A stretch of DNA of 64,000 nucleotides. Origin: Neocallimastix lanati (nom. inval.). Its lineage: Eukaryota > Neocallimastigomycota > Neocallimastigomycetes > Neocallimastigales > Neocallimastigaceae. Both the position numbers and the translations under genes were made by a program. The first letter of the stretch is position 1. Every line of letters starts with the position of its first letter. Of this stretch, positions 12,843 to 28,587 are shown one piece after another. Where the stretch lies: contig JACVTC010000143.1 of assembly GCA_016946835.1 (NCBI GenBank), forward strand, positions 214,501 to 278,500, written 5' to 3'. The notes under the pieces are model-generated. The model was not told the origin of the DNA. It saw only the letters and a program-made list of their open reading frames with translations, and made no database searches.

Positions 12843-14263
12843 ATGGAAGAAAACATAACTATTTATATAAGTGAGTCTAATAAAGGAGAAGAACAAATCA
12901 TTATTAATAAACAATATAAATTTAATTTTTCACACTCAAGGAAAGATAATTCAAGAGTTTATAAATGTACCGAATATAAAAAAAATAATAAATGTAAATC
13001 TTTTATTATTTTAAATAATGAGAAAGAAATCTTAAAATATGAGAGTTTACATAATCATCCTGGAAACGAATATAGTGTATCCCTATCTGTAATGAAACAT
13101 AAAATTAAAGATGAAATTAAAAAACATTCAAATCCTTTTGATATAAAACGAAAAAGACTATATAATGAAATTTCTAAAGAAATGGGATTTATATATCCGT
13201 GTCCAGAATATATTTCAGTTAAAACTCTAATATTAAGAAGTATTAATAAAAAACTACCATCCAATGTAACAACTTTTAATGATATTCCTAATGAATCTGA
13301 ATATTATAAAACTGAACGAAATGAAGATTTTATGATATTCAAAAATTCTGATTTAGTAATTTTTCAATCCCCTTTTCAAGCAAAATTATTTAAGAAATAT
13401 AATAATGATATATTTGTGGATGGTACTTTTTATATCGCACCTAAATTTAGTCAACAAGTGTTTATTACTAGAACTTACGTTAAAGAATTGAATAGTTTTT
13501 ATACTACTTCTTATTCAATATTAAGAAATAAAAAGCAAAAAACATATAAAATGTTATTCAATAAATTAAAACAAAATTCTAATAATAATATTATAACTGA
13601 ACCAAAAAATGTACATTGCGATTTTGAAAAAGGCATATCCAAAGCAGTTAAAAAAATATTTCCTAATATAAATATTAAATACTGTATTTGGCATTATAAA
13701 AATTTATTAGAAATTAAAAAAAATGAATTGTGCCGTAATGAAGTGAACGATGATGAAAAAATATTTAATTATTACAAAGGAATTTCAAATTTACCATTTA
13801 TCAACCCTGAATACATAATGGATATTTTTTCATGAATTAAAACTAAATCCATTGAAAAAAATTCTTGTCAATTTTTAAAATTTTTAGAATATTTTTATGA
13901 AACATATTTAATTGGTTACGATATGAAAAGTTGGAATTATTATAATAATATTGAACATATAACCAATAATGTTTCAGAATCACTCAATAATTCTTTAAAT
14001 AAACTATTTCCAATGAAACCAAATTTTTATGAATTAATAAATAAATTAAAAGAATAGGAACATTTATCATATTATGATTACCAAATGAAAATAAAAGGAA
14101 TTTGGAGAATGAAAAAAAAATAAAAACAAAAACTGATGAAATTAATATCTTAATTGAAAAATGCAAAAATAAAGAAGCCAAGTTAATTAATATTAAATAT
14201 GATAGAAGTGATCTTACTAAATTGTGGTTTGAATGTTTAACTAATTTAAATAATATTTTATAA
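12843..14263 (+). pseudogene. MULE transposase with FLYWCH domain, degenerate
   Basis: The open part, 12843-13835, starts at a clean ATG and encodes 330 residues. Residues about 20-80 form a FLYWCH-type zinc-binding domain (YKCTEY...NKCKSF...HNHPG), which binds DNA. The MULE transposase core follows, with the first catalytic Asp in VDGTF (about residue 196), the second in HCDFE (about 260) and the conserved IKYCIWHYK. An in-frame TGA at 13833-13835 ends the open frame. Recognisable C-terminal sequence, including the N-N-V-S-E segment with the third acidic residue, continues to a stop at 14261-14263 with at least two more interruptions. The two other copies in this window confirm the full alignment. 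Confidence 0.85.
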
Positions 14264-14469
14264 ATATTATTTAATAATAAATAATTATGAAATGACAGAG
14301 AAATTTCCAAAAGAAAAAATCATTAAAATTCTTTCATACAAAAACTTATAATTAAATTTATTAATTAAAATTTTATAATTATTAAAAAGTTAAAATGTTT
14401 ATATACTTGATAAAATTTATGTAGTTTAAATAAATATTCTATAATTTTATTATTATAATTTATTTTATT

Positions 14470-15480
14470 AATAATTGTTTAAATATTTTATTAATATTTT
14501 TTTTAAAATAAATAATCCTATATTTTTATACTTTATTATTAATATCAATAATATATTTTTATATTTTTATATTTTATTATTAATGTTTATAATTAATTTT
14601 ATTAATAATTGTTTAAATATTTTATTAATTTTTTTTTAAATAAATAAATCTATATAATTGTTAAAGTATTTTATTAATATTTTTTTTAAATAAATAAATC
14701 TATATAATTGTTAAAGTATTTTATTAATATTTTTTTAAATAAATAAATCTATATAATTGCTAAAGTATTTTATTAATATTTTTTTTAAAATAAATAATCC
14801 TATATTTTTATACTTTATTATTAATATCAATAATATATTTTTATATTTTTATATTTTATTATTAATGTTTATAATTAATTTTATTAATAATTGTTTAAAT
14901 ATTTTATTAATTTTTTTTTTTAAATAAATAAATCTATATAATTGTTAAAGTATTTTATTAATATTTTTTTTAAATAAATAAATCTATATAATTGTTAAAG
15001 TATTTTATTAATATTTTTTTTTAAATAAATAAATCTATATAATTGCTAAAGTATTTTATCAATAGTTGTTTAAATATTTTATTAATATTTTTTAAATAAA
15101 TAAATCTATATAATTGTTAAAGTATTTTATTAATATTTTTTTTAAATAAATAAATCTATATAATTGTTAAAGTATTTTATTAATATTTTTTTTAAATAAA
15201 TAAATCTATATAATTGCTAAAGTATTTTATTAATATTTTTTTTTAAATAAATAAGTCTATATAATTGCTAAAGTATTTTATTAATAGTTGTTTAAATATT
15301 TTATTAATATTTTTTAAATAAATAAATCTATATAATTGTTAAAGTATTTTATTAATATTTTTTTTAAATAAATAAATCTATATAATTGTTAAAGTATTTT
15401 ATTAATATTTTTTTTTAAATAAATAAATCTATATAATTGTTAAAGTATTTTATTAATATTTTTTTTTTAAAAATAAACCT
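14470..15480 (+). repeat. About 50-bp minisatellite with higher-order duplication, inside MULE 1
   Basis: Roughly thirteen copies of a unit built on AAATCTATATAATTG, TTAAAGTATTTTATTAATA and a T-run followed by AAATAAATAA. Blocks of about 285 bases (for example 14505-14640 and 14790-14925) are repeated as larger units, so the array grew at two levels. It lies 3' of the transposase gene and before the right terminal repeat. Confidence 0.85.
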
Positions 15481-16168
15481 TTTAATTGTTTGAATATTAA
15501 ACCTTTTAATTGTTTGAATATTTTATTTTATTTTTTTTTTTTGTAAAAAAATATTTATTTTTATCTAACCATTATAATTTATTTAATTATTCACTTAATA
15601 AATTTTAAGAAAAAAATTACAAATTAATAATACAACAAAATAGTATCATATAACTATTAATTTAAAAAGCCTCAAAATTTGATATATCACGTGAAAAAAT
15701 TGGCGTTTTGGACCTCTCCCGATTAAATGTTAATATTTTATTATAATAATGTCTTTAGCACATATTTTTAATATAACACATGATTTATTTTTAATTATTT
15801 CTTTTAACATTTATTTATTTATCTATTTATTTATCTATTTATTTATTTATTTGTTTGTTTGTTTATTTGTTTATTTGTTTATTTAATTTATTTATTTATT
15901 TATTTATTTATCTATTAATTTATTTGTTTATTTGTTTATTTGTTTATTTGTTTATTTATTTTTATATTACATATCAAAAAGTATCAAAAAGTGTATAAAG
16001 TTTACAAAATTAAAATTTTTTCAAAGGTTAGAATTTTAAGTCAAATTTTAAAATTCATTGAAATAAAATAATATTATTGTTTCCTCTATATATATATAGA
16101 TTAATAAATAAAAATATCTAATTGATAATATGAATATTAATAGTGTATTTTTTAATCCTATATATATT

Positions 16169-16256
16169 TATAATCTAAACCTAATTTTAATTTTGTTGAA
16201 AAAAAATTATTACATAATAAAGTATATCCTTTGGGTACTATATTATTATTACTTTT
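16169..16256 (-). repeat. 88-bp direct repeat, copy A (coding fragment of the unknown gene)
   Basis: Identical over 88 bases to 21106-21193. On the minus strand it reads as the first coding segment of the unknown gene at 19356-21205 (SNNNIVPKGYTLLCNNFFS and onward), preceded by its own ATG at about 16262. It stops soon after the repeat, so this is a truncated duplicate. A separate 30-bp direct repeat (about 16255-16285 and 16327-16356) lies beside it. Confidence 0.85.
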
Positions 16257-16367
16257 ATCCATATTTATTTTTTTTAATTAAAAATCTTATATTTTTAATT
16301 TATGATGTAAAAATTTATTTATTAATTTATCCATATTTATTTTTTTAATTAAAAACCATTTATAAAA

Positions 16368-18013
16368 TTAAATAGAAAAAATTTTATTAATAAAAGATCT
16401 AAATGAATATTTATTTGAATTTTTTGAATTTGTTGATTTTTCATTCAATTCATCATCTTTTTTTTTTAGATATTCATAAATTTCTTTATTTTTAAATACA
16501 GTTCTAGCCAAATCTATAGGTCTCATATTTTTATAACTTTTACAATTAATATCTATGCCTTTTTCTACAAAATATTGAACTAAATCTAGACTTTGGGCCA
16601 TTACACTTGCAAATAAAGCATTATGTCCATATGTAGAGGTTTGATAAACATCAACTCCATTACTTACCAAATACTTAATTAATTCTATATTTTTGGAATG
16701 AGCACCTAGGATTAAAGCATTTGCTCCATATATTGTTTTATCATTAATATCTATCCCTGATTCTAATAAATATTTTGCTATTTCAAATTTATTAAAATAA
16801 CAAGCTTTCATTAATGCGTTAGTTCCTTTATTATTTTTAGCTTTAATATCGATACCTTTGCTTATTAAATATTTAACGATATCTAAGGTACTTGTCATTG
16901 AAGCAATTATTAAAGCGTTATCTCCGTTATTATCTTTAAAATTTATATTTATTCCATTTTCAACTAATAATTGAACCATTTTTAAATTATTTTTTTTGAC
17001 AGCTATTGTTAAGGCATTATCATCTCCATTATTTACGGCGTTAATATCTGCACCTTTTTCAATAAGAAAAATAACCATTTCTATATCGTTACTATCACAA
17101 GCTTTCATTAATATTGCATCTCCTGAATGCTGTCTATCATCAAGATCAATTCCTTTTTTAATCATATATTTTATAATATTAATATTTTTATGTTCATAAG
17201 CGAATGTTAATATATTATTGCTACCACTATTTTTATGATTATTTCCATACATATCTATATCGTTATCAATTAAATAAATAGCTATATCATTATAATTTTT
17301 ATCTATAGCGTAAAATAAAGCATTCCAACCATTAGTCAATGAACAGACATTAATATTTATTTTTTTTTTTAATAAATATTGAACTATATTTAGATTTCCC
17401 TTTTCTGTTGCATAAATTAGGGCATTTTTATTATCATAATCTCTTTCGTTAATTCTTATATTATTTTCTATTAAAATTTTAATAATATCTAAATTACCAT
17501 CTTGTGAAGCTATCATTAAAGCATTTAATCCCTTATTATTTTTTTCATTAATATTTACACCTTTCTCAATTAAACAATTTATTATAGAAATTCTGTTTAA
17601 TTTACACGCTGTTAATAATAATTCATAACCGCCTTTTTTTTTAAATATTTTAACTTTATTTTCATATTTCAGTAATAACTCTATAAGTTTTATGTTATTA
17701 CTTTTTATTGCAAAGTTATACATTGACTTAGTTATTATTATTTTTTTATTTTCTGTTTCAATTTTTTCGTTAATGTAAGACATTTTTAGAGCATTGTGTT
17801 TATATAGATAAAGTAAATTTATGATAAATTCATTATTAAAAGTCAAACTTTCAAAGATAGTTTTTATCAATTCATAAGTTTTTTTATTATTGTTAATTGA
17901 AAAAAAACGATTTATTATGTTTTCAGTAATAAAATTAATACTGTTATTATTACTTATAATATTACTATTACTATTACTATTATTATTATTATTACTATTA
18001 CTATTATTATTAC

Positions 18014-18047
<34 letters not shown>

Positions 18048-18512
18048 TCCACTATTATTAGTGTTATTATTAGTACTATTATTTTTAAGTAAATATTCAA
18101 TAAAATATAAATTATTATATTTATTATTTATATTAAAATTTTTTGATAAAATATATCTTAAATTCGATTTATCTAATTTTTTTCTATTATATAAATAAAA
18201 CAATATATATTCTTTATTGTTATTACAATAATTTATTTTTGCTCCCATTTGTAATAATAAATCCGCTACGTCAAATTTATGATTCTTTATTGCAATAAAT
18301 AGAGGTGTTTTTTCATTGTACTCATAATTAAGATTTGAAAAATATGGTAATAATAATTTTATCATTTCAATTGTGCTATTGCTTTCAATAGCAAATATTA
18401 AATAATAATATTTTGAATTACATAAATCTTTGAAGATTGTATCCCTATTTAATATAGAATAAGTGAGTTCCTTTATTTCATTGTTATTTATTATTTCCTT
18501 TATGTCTTTCAT
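16368..18512 (-). CDS. Ankyrin-repeat protein with poly-Asn linker
   Basis: A single open frame of 714 residues beginning at an ATG with no better start upstream. Residues 1-130 contain weak ankyrin-like units. Residues about 145-190 are a poly-Asn/Ser linker encoded by an AAT/AGT run. Residues about 270-680 hold around twelve well-formed ankyrin repeats following the N-A-L/I-x-x-A ... I/V-x-x-L-I-E-x-G-x-D-I-N pattern. The C-terminal end is short and basic. There is no signal peptide or membrane segment, so an intracellular protein-binding role is likely, with an unknown partner. No intron is needed, unlike most neighbouring host genes. It sits between two copies of the 88-bp repeat together with a broken gene of unknown family, both on the same strand. 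Confidence 0.85.
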
Positions 18513-19355
18513 GATTTTTAACTAATTTATTTTAAAATATATATGTAATCCCATTTTCTAATTCCTTATATGAAATAATAAACTATATTTATAGTTTTTC
18601 TTATTGATTGATTGGTCTAATATATATTAATTTTACTTTTAAAATATTATTTATATTTTTTATTGCTTTATTGTTATTACATTTTTTTACAATTAAAATG
18701 TTTTATTTTACACTTAAATAAAAATATCTTTAAATAAATTAAATATTAATACAAAAAAATAAAATATACTTAATATTATTTAATTTAAAATTATTTATGT
18801 TTTTACTTTTTTTTTTTTTTTTTTTATTCCTTTAATTCTATTATTTATGTAATTTAAAGTTTATTCTCGTTGAATTAAACATTAAAAATTGTTAAAAGTG
18901 AAAATTACTATTGAGTAATTTAAAAAAATTAAAATATAATAAAAATAAATATATCTTCTAAAGATATTCTTATTTTTAATATTAATTTAAATGAGTATTT
19001 TATTATTTTTTATTTATATCTTTGAATTTATTTTATTTATTTATTTATTTTATTTTTAAAAACTTTTTATAAAATTTCTTATATTTTTATATTTTTACTC
19101 AATTTTTATTCAAATTTTATTTAATTTTTATTCATATTTATTTTTTTTTTATTATAAAAATAATTTTTAATTTTAATTTTAATTTTTATTTTTATTTTAT
19201 AATAATTAGTATTATTAGATTTATTTTTTCAATTCTTATTTTTTTATTTTTTATTTTATTTTTATTTAATTATTTTTTTAAATTTACTTCACTATTAAAG
19301 AGGAAATTTATTGTAATTTTTATTAAATAATATATAAAATTATTCAATAATAAAA
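18513..19355. other. AT-rich gap between the ankyrin gene and the unknown gene
   Basis: Simple AT sequence with TTTTA-rich tracts, containing the ankyrin gene's upstream region and the 3' flank of the next gene. No motif was resolved. Confidence 0.5.
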
Positions 19356-21205
19356 CTAATCTGTTTTTTCCTTTTTAGATGATGCATTAACAACTTTAGA
19401 AATTGATTTACCCGAATTATTTCCTTTTTGTTTAGTACTATGTCTTATAGTTCTTTTTCTAGATGTACTTAGCATATCCTGAGATACAGCGGTTTCTACG
19501 TTATTTTTTAATGTATTTGCTGACTTTTTCATTCGGTCAGAAATATCTCCCAAAGATATTGAAGAATCGGCATCTTCACCAAATTGACTATTTTCGGAAA
19601 AGTCATCAGCGTTATCAATTGCTTCCGATAAATAATTTGAATATTCAACCGAATCCATCAATTCTTTGTATCCATTATCAGGATCAATATCATCAAGTTT
19701 TCCAATGTTATTTTTAATGGTGTTTTTTACTTTTTCATTAATGAAAACTGAATCTCTTAATATTTGTTTTTTATTACAATTACTTTTTGCGACTGCTCTT
19801 TTACCAGGGGATGAAAGCGGGGTTTTAGATTGACAATTATCATTAGAACTTGTTTCTCCACTTTTACTTTTATTATTATGTTCATTGATAATCGACTGAA
19901 GCATACCTTCTTTTTTTATTTTAATTTTTTTAGTAATACCGTTATCGTCATATGAAAGATAATATTCTCCGCCTTCTGTAGTAATATCTAAATCTGTAAT
20001 TTGAAGTCCACTAATATTAGAATTTTCATTTCCTTGATTGACTACGCCAGAATTATTTCCATTCTGAGAAGTGGTGCTAGGATTATCATCATTATTATCA
20101 TCGTCATTGCTAGGACCTTTTCCTTTCTCAGAAGAGGTGCTAGGTTGATTTTCCTTCATATCAATGGCGACGTAAGATTCATTATCATTCTGAGAAGCGG
20201 TACTAGAGTTACCCTCAACTTGAGGAGGGGTATTAGAGTTGTTTCCAGAAGTACAAATTTTACGATTATGGAATTGATATATTGAATTAATAACACCATT
20301 ACCAAGAAGTACACCAGTATCTATATTTGCAAATGCTGTAGGACTTATATAAGTTTTTACACCTACTAAAGCACAAGCTGCAAGATTTATAACTAAATTT
20401 AATATTCCATCATAACCCGCTAAGGCATCAGCTCGCTGATTTTCAGGTAATCGTTGTACAGCATTATTTGCTAATGATTTATAAACTATTGTAAATAGTA
20501 CACTTCCTATAAGACTTAAAACATTACCAAGGGACACATTTGTAAATTTATTTGATGTATCATCCCTTTTATATAAAGCATATTGATTACTAGAGAACAT
20601 GTTATTTCTTTTAATTAAATTATGCTCATTTATAGGATTTTCTCCATTATCTTCATTTAATATTTTATTATTAAAATTATTTTTTATTTGATTAATAAAA
20701 TTAATAGTTTCTGGCATAGAATTATTAAGTATTTCAGATGAAAGATCTCTCGTAAAATCAAAATAAGAAGTATTAAAGGTGGAATCTATTTTGTTTATAT
20801 AATTATCATAAGCGTTAACTAATTTATCCTATTCGTTAGCTATCATTTCCTCTGGGACATAATTATTATAATCAATATTACTGAGAATATTGATAAACAT
20901 ATTCTGTAATTACCCCAACTAAATATTCGTATCTATCCAAAATATTTTTTAATAAAAAATAATTACCAAAATATTCACAATTTTGTATAATATTTTTACT
21001 TATCTCTTTAATTATTAATATGGTACGATCTAATCTAAAATTTTTTGTTATGGCTTCTTCTTGATCATCTATATAATAGATTAAAGAGTAATATTGGTAC
21101 ATAAATATAATCTAAACCTAATTTTAATTTTGTTGAAAAAAAATTATTACATAATAAAGTATATCCTTTGGGTACTATATTATTATTACTTTTTTTTTTA
21201 TTCAT
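19356..21205 (-). pseudogene. Broken gene of unknown family with two hydrophobic segments
   Basis: The main open part, 19356-20717, encodes 453 residues. It has two hydrophobic stretches (about residues 63-80 and 106-135), then a low-complexity region rich in Ser, Asn, Gly and Asp, and a basic C-terminus. Coding-like sequence continues upstream to an ATG at 21205, but the reading frame is interrupted more than once. A spliced gene is possible but no convincing introns were seen. I recognise no family. The hydrophobic pair suggests a membrane-associated protein with a long soluble tail. The first coding segment is duplicated at 16169-16256. Confidence 0.5.
21106..21193 (-). repeat. 88-bp direct repeat, copy B
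   Basis: Partner of 16169-16256, identical over 88 bases, and forming the 5' coding end of the unknown gene. The two copies enclose about 4.9 kb containing the ankyrin gene. Confidence 0.85.
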
Positions 21206-25338
<4,133 letters not shown>

Positions 25339-25741
25339 ATTAATTAATTTAAAATTTCTATTGAAAATTTCATATTTTCAATAGTTTTTTTTTTTTTTAT
25401 AAAAAGAAAAGTATCAAATATTAATGTATAAATAAAATAAACTAAAAATATTTGATAGTGAAAAAAAATGGTAAAATAAGAAAGTAAATAAATAAAAAAA
25501 TCAATGGAGAAAGAAAAATAAAAAATAAAAAATAAAAAATAAAAAAAAAAAAAATGAAAAGTAAATATAAAAAAGGGTTAAAATTAAAATTACATTGTGT
25601 AAATTCAATGAGGATAAAATAAAAAGAAATAAAATAAAATATTATAAAAAAAAAAAAAGAATCTTTTAAATTGTGAATATAGTAATTAATTATTTTGAAA
25701 GTGTATATTATTTAAAATATGACATAATTTTTTATTTATAA

Positions 25742-25783
<42 letters not shown>

Positions 25784-25900
25784 GTATACTATCAATGAGA
25801 ATAAAAAAAAATTAATTTATAATTATTTAATCATAAAATTAGAGAAGGTCATAAATTAAAATTTTAATTATCATGCATATATTTATGAATGAAATACCAA
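25339..25900. other. 3' flank of alpha-tubulin
   Basis: AT-rich with A-runs and a T-run of about 39 at 25744-25782. No gene was recognised. Confidence 0.5.
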
Positions 25901-26430
25901 GAAATAAACGAGAATTTTTAATACGAATATCTTTACATCTCTTTATTATGCTATACCTGTGAAATGGAGTATATTGTTAATAGTAATAATGATAATAGCA
26001 ACAGTAATAATAGTAATAGTAATAATAGTAATAGTAATAATAGTTGTAGTAATATTAGTAATAGTATTTTTAGTAATGTTAGTAATAGTATTGAAAATAA
26101 TGTGTATGTTGATTCTAGTGTGTGTGAAAAAGTGTATAATTTCCTTCTTGGAGGTCGAAGTATTAATAACAGTACAAGGGAATGGAAGGATCTATTTACG
26201 TGCCAGATGAAATCAGATGCTTATTCTGATACTTCATTCTTGGTGGTTATTGAGGCTCTTCTTCAATCGATTATACCTATTGCTATTGGCCAGCAATAGT
26301 CTTTGTTCACTAGGTTCAGATCGAATCGTACTACTACCAAGAGAGTCAATGCTGAAGAAACAGTATGACAGGCCAGCAGGACTAGCGCAACCAATGAAGA
26401 TCATAATTTTGTATCTTAAAATTATGATTA
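25900..26430 (+). mobile_element. Decayed repeat-element ORF piece (family shared with 55131-55953)
   Basis: An open stretch at 25964-26299 encodes a Ser/Asn-rich linker followed by YNFLLGGR, an EW pair and SDTSFLV. Shortly downstream, about 26345-26405, another frame matches NEDHNF-type sequence. The same order of motifs (YNLLLGER, EW, SKTSFLV, then EKEDHNFF) is present on the minus strand at 55131-55470, so these are two copies of one repeated protein-coding element. It is followed by a LINE-like tail at 26770-26970, which suggests a non-LTR element with its middle deleted. The exact class is uncertain and it is broken in several places. Confidence 0.5.
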
Positions 26431-26769
26431 ACATTGTGAAGTTAAAATTAATTATTATACTTCAGTATAATAATGCCCTTGTGAAGTCTTACAGATATTA
26501 ATTAAATGAAACTAGAATGTTTTATACCATTATTTTATTTTATTTTATTTTTATTTTGTGTTTTTTTTTTTTTGTTTTGCTTATATTTTTTTTATCTTTT
26601 GCTTCTTTTTATTACATGTATTTTTTTTTTTTTTTTTTTTTTTTCAAATATTTAATTAATAAAGATGAAACAAGTTTGCTGCCATTAAAAAAAAAAAAAA
26701 AAAAAAAAAAAATCTGTGAAATGGACTGCTATTTAGGTTCATTGAGGATTTAAGGATAAGGAATGGTAT

Positions 26770-26970
26770 AAGGCGTATTAATGTTCCTTCTTGATGGAAA
26801 ATTAGCTTTAGATGAGCTAGAATTCAATAATGAAGAAAAAAAAATTTTTAGAAGCACTTTTATTAAAGAGTTATGAGTCTAATATTCCATATATAGTTAA
26901 CCTCATGAATTACCTTACCAACACTCTAACAGTCGTTAGTAGCTCTCTTAAATTACTTATTGATTGATAT
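26770..26970 (+). mobile_element. LINE-like C-terminal tail relic
   Basis: Matches the tail at 8760-8950 in nucleotide and protein: FLLDGKLALDELEFN, then a hydrophobic segment (YIVNLMNYLTNTLTVVSSSL) and a stop. The reading frame shifts between the two blocks, so it is dead. It is probably part of the same decayed insertion as 25900-26430. Confidence 0.5.
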
Positions 26971-27169
26971 AGTAAAAATAACCTTTTTCAACTATGAAAA
27001 TCAACGTCGAAAATAGCAATGAAGAACCTCTATTACTAGACCTTCTAATATATCTTATACAATTAGTAGTAATAGGTTCTTCACACAACGAATCTATGAA
27101 ATTTGAATCTCCTGAAAATATTTTTCTTGTTTGAGTGTAGTGGAAATCATACAATCTTATTTATTGATG

Positions 27170-28572
27170 TTACTTTTTCATTTCATTTTATTAAATATCT
27201 TTTAAAGAAATGATTTCTGTTCACTTCATTATGTCATAATATATTTAATATATTAATATTTTTAATAATTAATAAATAAAGCAATGGAAATGTATTCTCT
27301 TCCTAGTTCAAAAAAAAAAACAAAAAAAAAAAAGAGGCAAACATTGAACATATATGACAAAAAAGAATCTTGTGGAAAACTTCCTTAAATTATAGGAATT
27401 ATATTAAATATACCTTTTTTTTATTTATATATTTATGGTATCTCAAATGATGTTGATATCAAAATCATGGCAATAGAAATTTCATTAATACGAAAAAAAA
27501 AAAAATAAAATAAAATAAAAATAATATAAAATAAAAAAAAAATAAAGTAAAATAAAAAATATGTATAAATATATTTTATTACTAATCCTATTAATTCTTT
27601 ATTTTAATATAAACAATATTTTATAATGAATTTGTAAAAACTCGTTAGGTACATGAAATATTTTTATTATGGCTATAATACTAAAAAGAGATTTAATTTT
27701 ATTTGATTCATTATTGGTATTAGTATAATTATACTAATATACATTAATTTAAAAAATTTTTCGAAATATTATTATTATAATATAGAAGTTGTAAAAAAAA
27801 AAAAAAAAAAGAAAAAGAAAAACGAATCATAAAATAAATAATTACACTATATTATCTTCTTAGAGTAGTATTTAATAAATTTTTATATATATATGTATTT
27901 TAAAAATTAATAATTAATACTAAATATTAAATAGTATAATAAATAATAAATAATAAATAATAAATAATAAATAATAAATAATAAATAATAAATAATAAAT
28001 AATAAATAATAAATAATAAATAATAAATAATAAATAATAAATAATAAATAATAAATAATAAATAATAAATAATAAATAATAAATAATAAATAATAAATAA
28101 TAAATAATAAATAATAAATAATAAATAATAAATAATAAATAATAAATAATAAATAATAAATAATAAATAATAAATAATAAATAATAAATAATAAATAATA
28201 AATAATAAATAATGGAATAATAAATAATAAATAAATTTTTATACTTAAAATTTTCTATGAGAATGTTAATATAATTATTTATTATATTTACATTTTCTTT
28301 TTTTCTTTTTATTTCCATATTAGCACTTTTATGATTAATTATGTCTTAGACTCATTTCACACTTACTAACGATGATATGCACTTCAAATAATCAGTTTAG
28401 AAAGTGTTGGATAATATAATTATAAATTTTTAATTCCAAATTATATCTGTATAATTTCTATGTTTATTTAATATATCAATATATTAATATATATTAATAT
28501 ACATTAAAACTTTTTATTATTATAAATTATTAATAAAATGGAAAATATAAAAAAAAAAAAATTTTTTTTTAA
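27170..28572. other. AT-rich region upstream of Hsp70
   Basis: Contains the heptanucleotide microsatellite at 27930-28232, listed separately. The rest is simple AT sequence with no recognisable gene. Confidence 0.5.
27930..28232 (+). repeat. (AATAAAT)n heptanucleotide microsatellite
   Basis: About 43 near-perfect tandem copies of a 7-bp unit, with one variant near the end (AATAATGGAATAA). The long minus-strand open frame over it encodes only Tyr-Leu-Leu-Phe-Ile-Ile repeats and is not a gene. Confidence 0.95.
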
Positions 28573-28587
28573 AGAAATTTCAAGAAA
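28573..28587. promoter_or_regulatory. Heat-shock element upstream of Hsp70
   Basis: GAAATTTCAAGAA is a perfect three-unit inverted nGAAn array (GAA-nn-TTC-nn-GAA), the canonical HSF1 binding site. It lies about 510 bases upstream of the Hsp70 ATG, in a region with little other non-A/T structure. Function is inferred from the motif and the gene downstream. Confidence 0.55.

Larger units (their letters stand above)
11288..15720 (+). mobile_element. MULE-type DNA transposon 1 (complete ends, dead transposase)
   Basis: A 4433-bp element. Both ends are flanked by the same 9-bp target duplication GATTAAATG (11279-11287 and 15721-15729). The inverted ends are imperfect: the left starts GAATGTGGTCCATTTCGCCA, and the right, read inward on the minus strand, starts GGGAGAGGTCC and shares the CGCCAATTTTTT block. 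Inside are the transposase gene remains at 12843-14263, a GC-richer islet at about 12060-12420, and a large minisatellite at 14470-15480 between the gene and the right end. The 9-bp duplication and the FLYWCH/MULE transposase place it in the Mutator-like superfamily. It could no longer move by its own protein. Confidence 0.85.

Noticed and set aside
13984-14310. 108-codon open frame (-) over the MULE 1 transposase
   Set aside because: Antisense shadow of the transposase C-terminus, which aligns on the plus strand with two other copies.
27930-28232. Possible telomere-type or CRISPR-like array
   Set aside because: The unit is 7 bp with no spacers and does not resemble TTAGGG-type telomere repeats; it is a plain microsatellite.
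27920-28318. 132-codon open frame (-) of Tyr-Leu-Leu-Phe-Ile-Ile repeats
   Set aside because: Produced by the AATAAAT heptanucleotide array; no promoter, homologue or non-repeat content.
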